Positions 45,628 through 53,730 of a DNA stretch of 64,000 nucleotides are shown one piece after another. The notes under the pieces are model-generated. The model did no database searches, was not told the DNA's origin, and was given only the letters and a program-made list of their open reading frames with translations. Position 1 is the stretch's first letter. Each line of letters opens with the position of its first letter. The DNA comes from Clostridiales bacterium (GTDB lineage: Bacteria > Bacillota > Clostridia > Saccharofermentanales > Saccharofermentanaceae). The DNA lies in the NCBI GenBank assembly GCA_017940895.1, contig JAGAXM010000011.1:23639-87638 (forward strand), given 5' to 3'. Both the position numbers and the translations under genes were made by a program.

Positions 45628-46962
45628 TTAGGTCTGCTCGCCCTTTTTATTACGCATTAATATCTTAATCGGCGTGCCCTCGAAGCCGAAGTTACGTCTG
45701 ATCTGGTTCTCGATGTAACGCTCGTAGGAGAAATGCGACAGCTCGGTGTCGTTTACGAACAGCGCGAACGTCGGCGGTTTTATCGCTACCTGCGTTCCGT
45801 AGTAGATCTTAAGATGCTTACCCTTATCCTGAGGTGTCGGTACCATCGCGACAGCCTCGGTGAGCATGTCATTAAATACACCGGTGGTAAGTCTCTTCTC
45901 GGAAGACTCGTTAGCCTTGACGATAGCCTCCCACAGCTTGTCGACACGCTGTCCTGTCTTAGCAGAGATAAAGAGTACCGGCGCGTAGTCCATGAAAGAG
46001 AAACGCTCCTTGACCATCTTGGTCATAGCCTCGAGCGTACCCGTCTCCTTGTCGACGATGTCCCACTTATTGATAACGATGATGGAAGCCTTGCCGCTGT
46101 CGTGCGCGACGCCCGCGACTCTCGTGTCCTGCTCGGTAATACCTACGGACGCGTCGATCATGATGACGCACACATCCGCCTTATCTACTGCAGACAGAGC
46201 TCTTACCATGGAATACTTCTCGACAGAGTCCTCGATGCGGCTTTTCTTACGCATACCCGCCGTGTCGACGAGCACGAACTTGCCGTACTTGTTGTCGATC
46301 ATGACGTCGACCGCATCTCTTGTTGTGCCTGCGATGTCGGAGACGATGCTTCTGTCGGAGCCGCTCATCTTGTTCGTGAGGCTCGACTTGCCCGCATTCG
46401 GTCTTCCTATAAGTGCGACTCTGATCCTGGAGTTGTCCTCATCGCCCTCGCCCTGCGCAGGGAAATACTCGAAAATCTTATCAAGCAGATCGCCGATACC
46501 GAGTCTGTGAGCCGCTGATATCGGAATGATGTCGCTCTCGCCGAGTCCTAAGTTATAGAACTCGTACATCTCAGCAGGCGGCTCGCCTACCTTATCGGAT
46601 TTGTTTACTGCGATGACGATCGGTTTGCCGGATTTTCTGAGCATTGCCGCAATCTCTTTATCGGATGCGGTCATTCCGGACTTAAGGTCGACCATGAATA
46701 CGATAACGTCGGCAGTGGCGATAGCTACCTCTGCCTGAGCTCTCATGCCCTGAAGGATGATATCATCGCCCGCGGGCTCGATTCCGCCCGTGTCGATGAT
46801 CACGAACTCGCGCTCGCGCCATGTGGCAGTCGCATAAATACGGTCCCTCGTAACTCCGGGGGTATCATGTACGATCGATATGCGCTCACCGTAGAGCGTG
46901 TTAAAAAGCGACGACTTTCCTACGTTAGGACGTCCGACTATGGCTACGGTAGGTTTACTCAT
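45628..46962 (-). CDS. der: Ribosome biogenesis GTPase Der (EngA)
   Basis: A 444-residue protein with two GTPase domains in tandem: GRPNVGKSS / DTGG / NKSD, and GRPNAGKSS / DTAG / NKWD. A C-terminal KH-like domain (KIYYGTQVAIKPPTFALFVND) follows. This double-G arrangement is unique to Der, which helps mature the 50S subunit. An AAGGAG site precedes the ATG. It follows rpmF and its terminator. Confidence 0.97.
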   Translation of the reverse strand: MSKPTVAIVGRPNVGKSSLFNTLYGERISIVHDTPGVTRDRIYATATWREREFVIIDTGGIEPAGDDIILQGMRAQAEVAIATADVIVFMVDLKSGMTASDKEIAAMLRKSGKPIVIAVNKSDKVGEPPAEMYEFYNLGLGESDIIPISAAHRLGIGDLLDKIFEYFPAQGEGDEDNSRIRVALIGRPNAGKSSLTNKMSGSDRSIVSDIAGTTRDAVDVMIDNKYGKFVLVDTAGMRKKSRIEDSVEKYSMVRALSAVDKADVCVIMIDASVGITEQDTRVAGVAHDSGKASIIVINKWDIVDKETGTLEAMTKMVKERFSFMDYAPVLFISAKTGQRVDKLWEAIVKANESSEKRLTTGVFNDMLTEAVAMVPTPQDKGKHLKIYYGTQVAIKPPTFALFVNDTELSHFSYERYIENQIRRNFGFEGTPIKILMRNKKGEQT

Positions 46963-46992
46963 GATCCTTCTCCTTACTGACCGGCAAAATAA

Positions 46993-47020
46993 AGGCGGTG
47001 TCAGATGATCTGCACCGCCT
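46993..47020 (-). terminator. Terminator between rpmF and der
   Basis: AGGCGGTG (46993-47000) pairs with CACCGCCT (47013-47020); on the minus strand it runs into TTTATTTT. Confidence 0.78.
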
Positions 47021-47044
47021 GGTTCGTGTTAGTTTAAGGAAGAA

Positions 47045-47230
47045 TTACTCTTCTTCGCCTACTGTAACAACAGCCTTACCGTCAAGATATCCGCAATTCT
47101 TGCAAACCGTGCGGCGAAGCATCTTCTGATGACACTGCGGGCACTCAACAAAACCCGGAACAGAAAGCTTCCACAGGCTTCTGTGACGTGATGTCCTGGC
47201 CTTAGACCATTTTCTCTTAGGATGTGCCAT
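47045..47230 (-). CDS. rpmF: 50S ribosomal protein L32
   Basis: A 61-residue L32. The start MAHPKRKWSKARTSRHRS is characteristic, and CPQCHQKMLRRTVCKNCGYL holds the four zinc-binding Cys. A strong GGAGGTG site, promoter upstream and terminator downstream show a single-gene unit. In many Bacillota a DUF177 (YceD) gene precedes rpmF; here it is absent. Confidence 0.97.
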   Translation of the reverse strand: MAHPKRKWSKARTSRHRSLWKLSVPGFVECPQCHQKMLRRTVCKNCGYLDGKAVVTVGEEE

Positions 47231-47284
47231 ATATTTTCACCTCCATCTTAAAGGTATTGGTTGTTCTTTCAAACGTGCTTGACG

Positions 47285-47313
47285 ATTATACATTGCTTTC
47301 TTTTACTTTGCAA
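47285..47313 (-). promoter_or_regulatory. Promoter for rpmF
   Basis: TTGCAA, 17 bases, TATAAT on the minus strand, about 55 bases before the ATG. Confidence 0.75.
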
Positions 47314-47390
47314 GCACTAATTTTTCCCACGGAACAAGAGTCTTTATTCCGCCGTTGCTGATATGTACTAACTCGCCGATTTTACACCAT

Positions 47391-47524
47391 ATAGTAGGCG
47401 ATTTCCATTGATTTGCCTACTATTTCATCACTTTTACATATATAGTAGGCAATCCGCATTTTCCGCCTACTACCTGCTCATTTTCACTTGCGTAGTAGGC
47501 ATATTCGTTCCAAACGCCTACTAT
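47391..47524. repeat. Three-hairpin array, stem word TAGTAGGC, 50-51 bp pitch
   Basis: Stem one is ATAGTAGGC (47391-47399) with GCCTACTAT (47415-47423). Stem two is TAGTAGGC (47443-47450) with GCCTACTA (47465-47472). Stem three is TAGTAGGC (47493-47500) with GCCTACTA (47516-47523). Loops are 14-15 bases and differ in sequence. Stem starts are spaced 51 and 50 bases apart, and the short spacers share TCA and TTTTACA-like words. A fourth small hairpin (TTCCC/GGGAA) follows at 47526-47542. The array fills most of the 377-base gap between rpmF and the nuclease-like gene. Confidence 0.92.
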
Positions 47525-47607
47525 TTTCCCAACTTTTGGGAATGTAGTACATCGCCCCCAAATCACCGTCAGCATCACTTATAATCAAGGTCAATAAGGG
47601 GATCATT

Positions 47608-48399
47608 ATGAGAGTACAAACACTTAAACAAGAACTGCTGAACAGATATCAGTGGATTTGCAGGATCATTATTTACTATCAAGAACAGTTGGAACAGCTA
47701 CCTGAAGGGAAACTCAGAATTCAGCATAATTCCAAGTCCTCATCTTATTACCAAGCGGACGAGAACCGACGGGACAACGGAACCCTGATCAAAGACAAAC
47801 ATCTGATACATCAGCTGGCGCAGAAGAACTACATCAAGACCGTCCTTAAAGCGGCGGAAGCGGAGAAGAAGGAATTGAAGCGTCTGATCGACCGGTATCC
47901 GGAACAGACAATTGAAGACATCTACGGAACGATCAACAAAGAACGACAGTCACTTATCACCCCGATCGAACTGCCGGATAACGAATTCATAAACAACTGG
48001 CTCAGCAAGCCTTACAAAGGGAAAGGCTTCGGCAACGGCGACCCTTACTATATGACACTAAAAGGAGAGCGTGTAAGATCAAAGTCCGAGCAGCTGATCG
48101 CCGACAGGCTCTACAATAAGAATATTCCTTATAAATATGAATGCCCGCTACAGGTCGGAAAATATATCATCCATCCTGACTTCACGATCTTAAGGATGAG
48201 CGACCGAGAGGAGGTCTACCTTGAGAACTTCGGCAGAATGGATGATAAAGAGTATTCCGACAGCACACTATGGAAGATCAATCACTATTCACTTAACGGG
48301 CTGTTATTCGGCGAGCGGGTATTTGCTACTTTCGAGTCAAAGGATAAACCTCTCGATGTAAGAGTCTTAGACAGGATAATCGAACAGCAATTAAGGTGA
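47608..48399 (+). CDS. PD-(D/E)XK-like nuclease family protein, copy 2
   Basis: A 263-residue protein. The N-terminal 125 residues are helical and charged, with coiled-coil character (KAAEAEKKELKRLIDRYPEQ). The C-terminal domain has RVRSKSEQLIADRLYNKNIPYKYE, IIHPDFTIL and VYLENFGRMDD. The acidic series Glu161, Asp191 and Glu206 fits a restriction-endonuclease-like fold; the usual ExK Lys is not obvious. It is related to the protein at 33549. The start has AAGGGG upstream, and the three-hairpin array lies 84-217 bases before it. Its stop is one base from the stop of the AAA gene. Confidence 0.62.
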   Translation: MRVQTLKQELLNRYQWICRIIIYYQEQLEQLPEGKLRIQHNSKSSSYYQADENRRDNGTLIKDKHLIHQLAQKNYIKTVLKAAEAEKKELKRLIDRYPEQTIEDIYGTINKERQSLITPIELPDNEFINNWLSKPYKGKGFGNGDPYYMTLKGERVRSKSEQLIADRLYNKNIPYKYECPLQVGKYIIHPDFTILRMSDREEVYLENFGRMDDKEYSDSTLWKINHYSLNGLLFGERVFATFESKDKPLDVRVLDRIIEQQLR

Positions 48400-50451
48400 T
48401 CATACCGCGAAGCCGAGTTTTACGGTCGCCTTCTGACCCGTCGGGATCATGCAGAAGTCTTCCTTGCGAAGCTTCGTTACGTCGTCTTCGGTAATCGCCG
48501 AACCGGCGCATTCCGCCACGACTCTTTCAGCCTGACGCATTATAGCACGCTCGAGGACATTACGCACGTAGCGGCCGTTACCGAAGTTCTCAGCCTGCGA
48601 AGCGACCTCGAAGATCCCGCGGCAGAATTCCAAAGCTTCATCATCGACTCTGTACTGGCGGTCCTCGATCATGAGCTTCAGTATCGAAGTCAGCTCAGAC
48701 GCGTTGTAATCCGGGAAGTTCAGGTGGAAAGCGATACGGCTTCTGAGGCCCTCGTTCTGATCAAGGAATGTCTTCATCTTGTCGGGGTAACCCGCGAAGA
48801 TGACGATGACACGGTCACGGTAATTCTCCATAAGCTGCGTGATCGTGTTGATCGCTTCCGCGCCGTATGTATTGCTGCTGTCAACGAGCGAGTACGCCTC
48901 ATCGATAAACAGCACGCCGCCTTCAGCCGCACGGAACTTCTCCTCGACGATCTTGGCAGTCCAGCCGACGTATTTGCCGACGAGGTCCTGACGGCCGCAC
49001 TCGATGTACTTGCCGGACTTGATGACTTCCTCGTCCTTAAGGATCTGAGCGATAAGTCTTGCTACACTCGTCTTGGCTGTGCCAGGCGTTCCCGTAAAGA
49101 TCATGTTAAGAGAAGAGCCCGTGATATCAAGGCCCATGCGTTCTCTTACGCATCTTACCTTGCCTGCCGCGATGATCTGATCGACAACGGCTTTGATCTC
49201 GGTAAGACCCACCATCCTCTGCAGGCGCTCGTAAGGCTTGCTCTCGATCGTCGTAACCTCGACCTTATAGGACTCCTTGGTCTTATATGCTTTATATACA
49301 TGATTCTTAAGACCGTTGCCGTACCATGCGTTATAAGCATTGAAGATATCCGTGACGGTATACGAATCGCGCTTGGGAAGATACTTGAATGCTTCACTTT
49401 CATCTTCGACATCAAAATCAACTCTGGAAGTCAGCCCGCGAAGATAGCTCTTGGCATCTTCATAAGTACCGGTACCCTCCGAGATCTGAATTATATCCGC
49501 CTTGGATGTGATATTGCTTATGGCATCGCCGTCCTTCATGGACTGTCCCGTGAGCTCGACAAAGATAAACAGCGTATCCTTCTTGCGGTTACTTAAGATG
49601 TCTCCCGTAAGCTTCGTGAACTCATGGAAATCCGTCGCGAAATTACCCATGCTCTCGTTGCCCTTGAGTTCGATCATGACGACACCGCCCTCGCAGGCAT
49701 CGATGACCTGACGGTATCTCTGATCTCTGAGGATCCCCCTCTGGAAATCCTTTATAACAGCGCGTCTGCACGACAGCAGTCTGTTGTTACTATATAGAGC
49801 ATTAATAAGAAGGGTACTTATATCATCTACCGCACCCAAGTCACCTGCACTGATCATGTAGTGCACGGGATGACCGTGGTACTCCCTGGCATTGCTCTTG
49901 GAGTAGATCCTGTCAATCTCCTCTCGAAAAGACTTAGACGCCAATATCTCTTCTGCCCTCTGCACACACTGCTTCTTGCTCATCTTGGTAACATCCACGA
50001 GATCCTCATTAAGATCGAACGGATACGGATCGAACACCGAAGCTCTGAAATCAAGATTCAGAATACTCATCAGCTTTCCCGTTCCGTAGAAATTACTGTT
50101 GTCGATCTCGCGCTTGAAGTCTTTTACCGTTATCTCCCGTCTGGTTATGATCTCCATGTCCGGGAAAGCAGCGGCTATCTTCTCGTCGAAGTCGGACTTA
50201 TCCACGGAATCCACGCTGACGGCCGCACACAATTCGAGCGAATACTCCATGCACTTTGTAATGGCGATAACGTACTTTTTGTCACGCTGGTAATCGTTCT
50301 TGAACTCGGCATTCATCGCGTCGATCTCGCTTTCGGAGAACTTATTATCGATACCCCTGAAGTGCCTTACGGAATCGAGATCCGAATCTCTGTCGCGCCC
50401 CTTCCTGCTCTTAAAGTCCTTGTCCTGAAGATAGTAATGATAAAAAAGCAT
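48400..50451 (-). CDS. Double-AAA ATPase (CbbX/SpoVK type), partner of ClpP
   Basis: A 683-residue protein. The C-terminal AAA domain is active-looking: VGLTEIKAVVDQI, Walker A GTPGTAKT (454-461), pore-loop-like VGKYVGWT, Walker B GGVLFIDEA (511-519), and an Arg-rich sensor GLRSRIAF. Residues about 195-345 look like a second, degenerate copy: MISAGDLGAVDD takes the Walker A place (203-210, no Lys) and GGVVMIE the Walker B place. The C-terminus ends in LGFAV, which contains the hydrophobic L-G-F type used by Clp ATPases to dock on ClpP. It follows clpP by 15 bases in the sigma-ClpP-AAA operon. Confidence 0.85.
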   Translation of the reverse strand: MLFYHYYLQDKDFKSRKGRDRDSDLDSVRHFRGIDNKFSESEIDAMNAEFKNDYQRDKKYVIAITKCMEYSLELCAAVSVDSVDKSDFDEKIAAAFPDMEIITRREITVKDFKREIDNSNFYGTGKLMSILNLDFRASVFDPYPFDLNEDLVDVTKMSKKQCVQRAEEILASKSFREEIDRIYSKSNAREYHGHPVHYMISAGDLGAVDDISTLLINALYSNNRLLSCRRAVIKDFQRGILRDQRYRQVIDACEGGVVMIELKGNESMGNFATDFHEFTKLTGDILSNRKKDTLFIFVELTGQSMKDGDAISNITSKADIIQISEGTGTYEDAKSYLRGLTSRVDFDVEDESEAFKYLPKRDSYTVTDIFNAYNAWYGNGLKNHVYKAYKTKESYKVEVTTIESKPYERLQRMVGLTEIKAVVDQIIAAGKVRCVRERMGLDITGSSLNMIFTGTPGTAKTSVARLIAQILKDEEVIKSGKYIECGRQDLVGKYVGWTAKIVEEKFRAAEGGVLFIDEAYSLVDSSNTYGAEAINTITQLMENYRDRVIVIFAGYPDKMKTFLDQNEGLRSRIAFHLNFPDYNASELTSILKLMIEDRQYRVDDEALEFCRGIFEVASQAENFGNGRYVRNVLERAIMRQAERVVAECAGSAITEDDVTKLRKEDFCMIPTGQKATVKLGFAV

Positions 50452-50466
50452 AGTGTACCTCCCCTT

Positions 50467-51051
50467 TTACTTTCTGTTGTTAACCACTTTGTCTATAAGC
50501 CCGTATGCAAGCGCACCCTCGGGGTCAAGCCAGTTGTCACGCTCGCAGTCCTGTGCGACCTGCTCGGATGTTTTTCCCGTGTTGTCTGCCATCATCGCGT
50601 AGAGCTTGCGCCTTGTTTTCAAAATGTGCTCGGCAGCAATACTGATGTCCGTCGCCTGACCGCCGGTCTGCCCCAAAGGCTGGTGGATCATGATCTCGGC
50701 GTTGGGCAGAGAATACCTTTTGCCCTTGGTGCCGCCTGCAAGAAGGAACGCGCCCATGCTCGCAGCCACACCGACGCAGATCGTGGAGACATCACAGTTT
50801 ATGAACTTCATCGTGTCGTAGATCGCCATACCTGCCGTGACAGAACCTCCCGGGCTGTTAATATAGATACTGATGTCCGCCTTCGGATCCTGTGACTCGA
50901 GATAAAGAAGCTGCGCCGTCACCGAAGTGGCGAGCGCCTCCGTTATCTCGCCGCCTATGAAGATAATCCTCTCCTTAAGAAGCTTGGAGTAGATGTCATA
51001 AGCCCTCTCACCGAATCCTGTGCTTTCAATTACTGTAGGTACCAAATTCAT
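50467..51051 (-). CDS. clpP: ClpP-type serine peptidase in sigma-AAA operon
   Basis: A 194-residue protein close to housekeeping Clp[16 protein letters not shown], Ser98 in GVAASMGA, His123 in NAEIMIHQP, Asp172 in [19 protein letters not shown]. Size and N-terminus ([19 protein letters not shown]) are canonical. It is unusual that the neighbours are a sigma factor gene and a CbbX-like ATPase, with no tig or clpX. It may be the main ClpP of the cell or a dedicated partner of the AAA protein. Confidence 0.93.
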   Translation of the reverse strand: MNLVPTVIESTGFGERAYDIYSKLLKERIIFIGGEITEALATSVTAQLLYLESQDPKADISIYINSPGGSVTAGMAIYDTMKFINCDVSTICVGVAASMGAFLLAGGTKGKRYSLPNAEIMIHQPLGQTGGQATDISIAAEHILKTRRKLYAMMADNTGKTSEQVAQDCERDNWLDPEGALAYGLIDKVVNNRK

Positions 51052-51074
51052 ATTTTTAAACCTTCCTTTCCTAA

Positions 51075-51908
51075 TTAATATTTGTAGTCATCCAGTGCTG
51101 CCGCGAGCTTAGCCACGGCGCGGTCCTTAAGCTTGTAAACAAACTGAGGTGTTACACCGAAGTCTCTGGCTATATCAGAGAGCTTGTCCTGCTCACAGCC
51201 AACTGCGAAGTGGCGGCATATCACTTCGCGTTCCCTGGCATCAAGAATCTCGTATATAGCCTGGTGGACAGAATCTCCCAAAGCCCTGAGAATTGCCTCA
51301 TCCTCGGGGTCAGGATTGTCATCGGCTATGGAATTTACAAGCGATGTTTCTGACCCGTCCGCAGCAGGAGCATCAACTGAAAACACCGAGGGCTTCTCAG
51401 ACAGAATCATCCTGGCGGTGCCCCTCTTGCACTTAAGTGCCTTCATAATGTCGTCTTCTGTGGGTCTGCACCCGTACTCTTCCTCGAAAAGAGCAATGAA
51501 TTCCTGCCCTTCCATATAGGACTTGTACTGCTTGGAAGTCATTGTCCAATAGGGGTCGAAGCTCTGTCTTTTCTTCTGCATAATCCTGTTCATACAAGTG
51601 ACGGCATATGTGCTGAACTTATTGCCCGCCGCGGGGTCAAATCCCCTGATGGCACTGAGCAGGCCTTCATAAGCCACAGCCTGAACATCACCTCTGTCAC
51701 AATGACAGAGATTGTTCCTCTTAATGAACTTATTGGCAGTATCAATAAGAAGCTTGATATTGTGCATAGTGATTTCTTCTTCGGCGAATTCATCGCCTGC
51801 CTTAAGACGCTCGAAAGCGTCCTTCTCCTGCTCGGGAGTGTATGGGTCAAGAATACATTCAAGACTCTCAAAAGCTGTTTTCTCATTACTGTTCTTTCTC
51901 TCAGACAT
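51075..51908 (-). CDS. Sigma-70 family RNA polymerase sigma factor
   Basis: A 277-residue sigma factor. Region 2 is at about residues 55-125 ([19 protein letters not shown] ... [34 protein letters not shown]). Region 3 ([18 protein letters not shown]) and region 4 ([14 protein letters not shown] ... [26 protein letters not shown]) follow, so it has the group 3 layout rather than ECF. The start is at MSERKN after AAGGAGGG; 19 codons before it are not used. It is the first gene of the operon with clpP and the AAA ATPase. The upstream region has AATTGCG words. Confidence 0.88.
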   Translation of the reverse strand: MSERKNSNEKTAFESLECILDPYTPEQEKDAFERLKAGDEFAEEEITMHNIKLLIDTANKFIKRNNLCHCDRGDVQAVAYEGLLSAIRGFDPAAGNKFSTYAVTCMNRIMQKKRQSFDPYWTMTSKQYKSYMEGQEFIALFEEEYGCRPTEDDIMKALKCKRGTARMILSEKPSVFSVDAPAADGSETSLVNSIADDNPDPEDEAILRALGDSVHQAIYEILDAREREVICRHFAVGCEQDKLSDIARDFGVTPQFVYKLKDRAVAKLAAALDDYKY

Positions 51909-51947
51909 AATTACTGGCCCTCCTTGGCCGATGTGCTGTTGCGCTCT

Positions 51948-52231
51948 AATTGCGCGCATTCGCAATTTTAATTTGTTTAATATTGTTGTAGTTCTTTTTC
52001 TCAGGCTTTAAACCTGATTTTTAAAAAGTTTTTGCCCATAGACGTCATTTGGGTGTTTTAAAGCGCGCAAATACACATGATATGTATTTGCTGATCATCG
52101 AATTGCGAATTGTTATTGTTTGTTTGAATTGTTAGTGTGAGAATAGCAACTTGGAAAGCGCTTGTAAATATTTTTTTGTTGCAAATTTGAAATTACGCGC
52201 AATCTCACCCATTAATGGGACACTTGCGCGC
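51948..52231. promoter_or_regulatory. Control region with repeated AATTGCG and GCGCGCAA words
   Basis: The gap between the HTH regulator and the sigma operon holds AATTGCG (51948-51954) facing CGCAATT (51961-51967), GAATTGCGAATTG at 52100-52112, GCGCGCAA at 52063-52070, and a hairpin from 52196 to 52230. In that hairpin CGCGCAA pairs with TTGCGCG around the palindrome CCCATTAATGGG. A further stem TCAGG/CCTGA with T-run lies at 52001-52025. The words match the palindrome in front of the regulator gene. No gene is seen here. Confidence 0.55.
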
Positions 52232-52245
52232 ATCAAAGAGAAAAA

Positions 52246-53055
52246 TCAGTTGTTTTCGAAGGTATACTCTTCTGTTATCGACGAATTCTCGATATCAAGA
52301 AGGATTATGGAGATATCCCCGTTTACCCTGGTCTGCGAATACATCTCGACCGTAGCATCGTAATCATCTTTATCTACTGTAACAAAAGAATACTTAATAT
52401 CTTTAAAAGACTCCGGTTCCCACAGATCCCTTAAGAAAACCGCAGCATAATCGTTGGCAGACAGAACACTTCTCGTAGCACCGGCACGGGGTCCGCCCCA
52501 AGGGAAAAGGATCCTGAATCCCCAAAACCGGGGATAGTCCTTATCGGATCCCCTGTTCTCTGCAACCACGTCCGCGGGCAGATACATGCGGAATCTGTCG
52601 GAATAACCGACATTTCTCGGGAAGCGTGGCAGGATAGCATAAGTTATATCGTCATCCTGATCATCTTCATCAAACATCTTAACTACAAGATCTCTGACTG
52701 CATTCTTCGCGCGGATCTCCAGTTCCGTGAAATCCTTCATATAGTCAGGTATCGGTCTTTCCTGAAGGTCCTTCTTGAGCTTCAGACCATTGGCGCGGAT
52801 AAACTGCTTAAATATAAACTCGTTCTCTTCACCCGTGTGATCCGCGATCGTCTTGATCATATCCCACGACAGAGGTCTCTTTATATTCTTAGTCTTGATC
52901 CTGGAAAAGGTCGACGGCTGCACACCGCACGCCTGTGCGAAATCAGCCATGGTAGCATATCCGCCTGCCTCTCTTGCTCTCTCGATCAGAGTGGAAAGTC
53001 TCATAAAATCAGGCGTATATACCTGCTCGTAATCTTCTTCGCGGAATTCTGCCAT
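52246..53055 (-). CDS. HTH (XRE-type) regulator with unknown C-terminal domain
   Basis: A 269-residue protein. Residues about 18-85 form a helix-turn-helix of XRE type (TMADFAQACGVQPSTFSRIKTKNIKRPLSWDMIKTIADHTG). The C-terminal 170 residues have no recognised family and may sense a ligand or partner. No ribosome site is seen before the ATG. A TATATT lies 6 bases upstream, which suggests leaderless mRNA, and a palindrome CGCAAATTGCG covers the -35 box. It neighbours the sigma-ClpP-AAA operon, whose upstream region repeats the same half-site. Confidence 0.75.
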   Translation of the reverse strand: MAEFREEDYEQVYTPDFMRLSTLIERAREAGGYATMADFAQACGVQPSTFSRIKTKNIKRPLSWDMIKTIADHTGEENEFIFKQFIRANGLKLKKDLQERPIPDYMKDFTELEIRAKNAVRDLVVKMFDEDDQDDDITYAILPRFPRNVGYSDRFRMYLPADVVAENRGSDKDYPRFWGFRILFPWGGPRAGATRSVLSANDYAAVFLRDLWEPESFKDIKYSFVTVDKDDYDATVEMYSQTRVNGDISIILLDIENSSITEEYTFENN

Positions 53056-53061
53056 AGGTCT

Positions 53062-53095
53062 AATATAGCATACCTTTACTTTTTCGCAAATTGCG
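53062..53095 (-). promoter_or_regulatory. Promoter of the HTH regulator with overlapping palindrome
   Basis: On the minus strand TTGCGA, 16 bases, TATATT, then 6 bases to the ATG. The palindrome CGCAAATTGCG (53085-53095) overlaps the -35 box, so binding would block polymerase; autorepression is the simple reading. Confidence 0.5.
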
Positions 53096-53124
53096 TACTA
53101 TTGCAGAAGGTGTAGTCGCGGTCG

Positions 53125-53730
53125 TTATTGTCCCGGGGTGACATCGATTATGCTGAACCCGCAGGCGTTGATGATCTTGGTGCCGGACGGGTGGTCGTAT
53201 TCTTTCTTGATCCTTCCGTAATTCATGTGCACGTGACCGTGGACCATGAACTCGGGGTGGTATTTATTCATAATGTCGTTGAACGTGTCGAAGCCCCTGT
53301 GCGGCAGGTCCTCGAGGTCGCCGTAGCCTTTCGCGGGAGAGTGTGTAACGAGAACGTCCACTCCTCCCTTAAGCATAGCCTTCGGACGCAGACGCAGCGC
53401 ACGCAGCTTCATCTCGCGCTCGGTGTACATATTCTTGCCGTTGGGGTTATAGCGGTACGAGCCTCCGAGACCCATGAACTTCACGCCGTTGTACTCGAAG
53501 ATACGGTCCTCGATGCAGATCGCACCGAGAGGCGGCTCCTTTATCTGACCGTCATCGTGATTGCCCCGCACGTAGATCATCGGGACGTTGATCATGGAGA
53601 TCAGAAAATCTATGTAATCAGATCTTAAGTCGCCGCAGCCTACGATAAGCTCAACGCCTTCAACCCTCTTCTTGTCGAAGTGGTCGTATAACAGCTTATC
53701 TTCAATATCGGCTACGGCTAAGATCTTCAT
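53125..53730 (-). CDS. Soluble metallophosphoesterase
   Basis: A 201-residue calcineurin-like phosphoesterase without membrane helix. Motifs are VADIED, VGCGDLRSDY, RGNHDDG, LVTHSPA and MVHGHVHMNY. The first motif has an Asp-Ile-Glu in place of Asp-x-His, so one metal ligand differs from the usual. The ATG overlaps the stop of the BMP-domain gene as ATGA, so the two are translated together. Confidence 0.85.
   Translation of the reverse strand: MKILAVADIEDKLLYDHFDKKRVEGVELIVGCGDLRSDYIDFLISMINVPMIYVRGNHDDGQIKEPPLGAICIEDRIFEYNGVKFMGLGGSYRYNPNGKNMYTEREMKLRALRLRPKAMLKGGVDVLVTHSPAKGYGDLEDLPHRGFDTFNDIMNKYHPEFMVHGHVHMNYGRIKKEYDHPSGTKIINACGFSIIDVTPGQ

Noticed and set aside
47391..47524. CRISPR-like array, because repeats occur at regular spacing
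   Set aside because: Only three units, repeat word of 8-9 bases in inverted pairs, loops of 14-15 bases and no cas genes nearby. The regularity is of hairpins, not of repeat-spacer units.
48724..49596. 290-residue plus-strand frame
   Set aside because: Antisense shadow of the AAA gene; no ribosome site and no recognisable domain, while the minus frame has clear Walker motifs.
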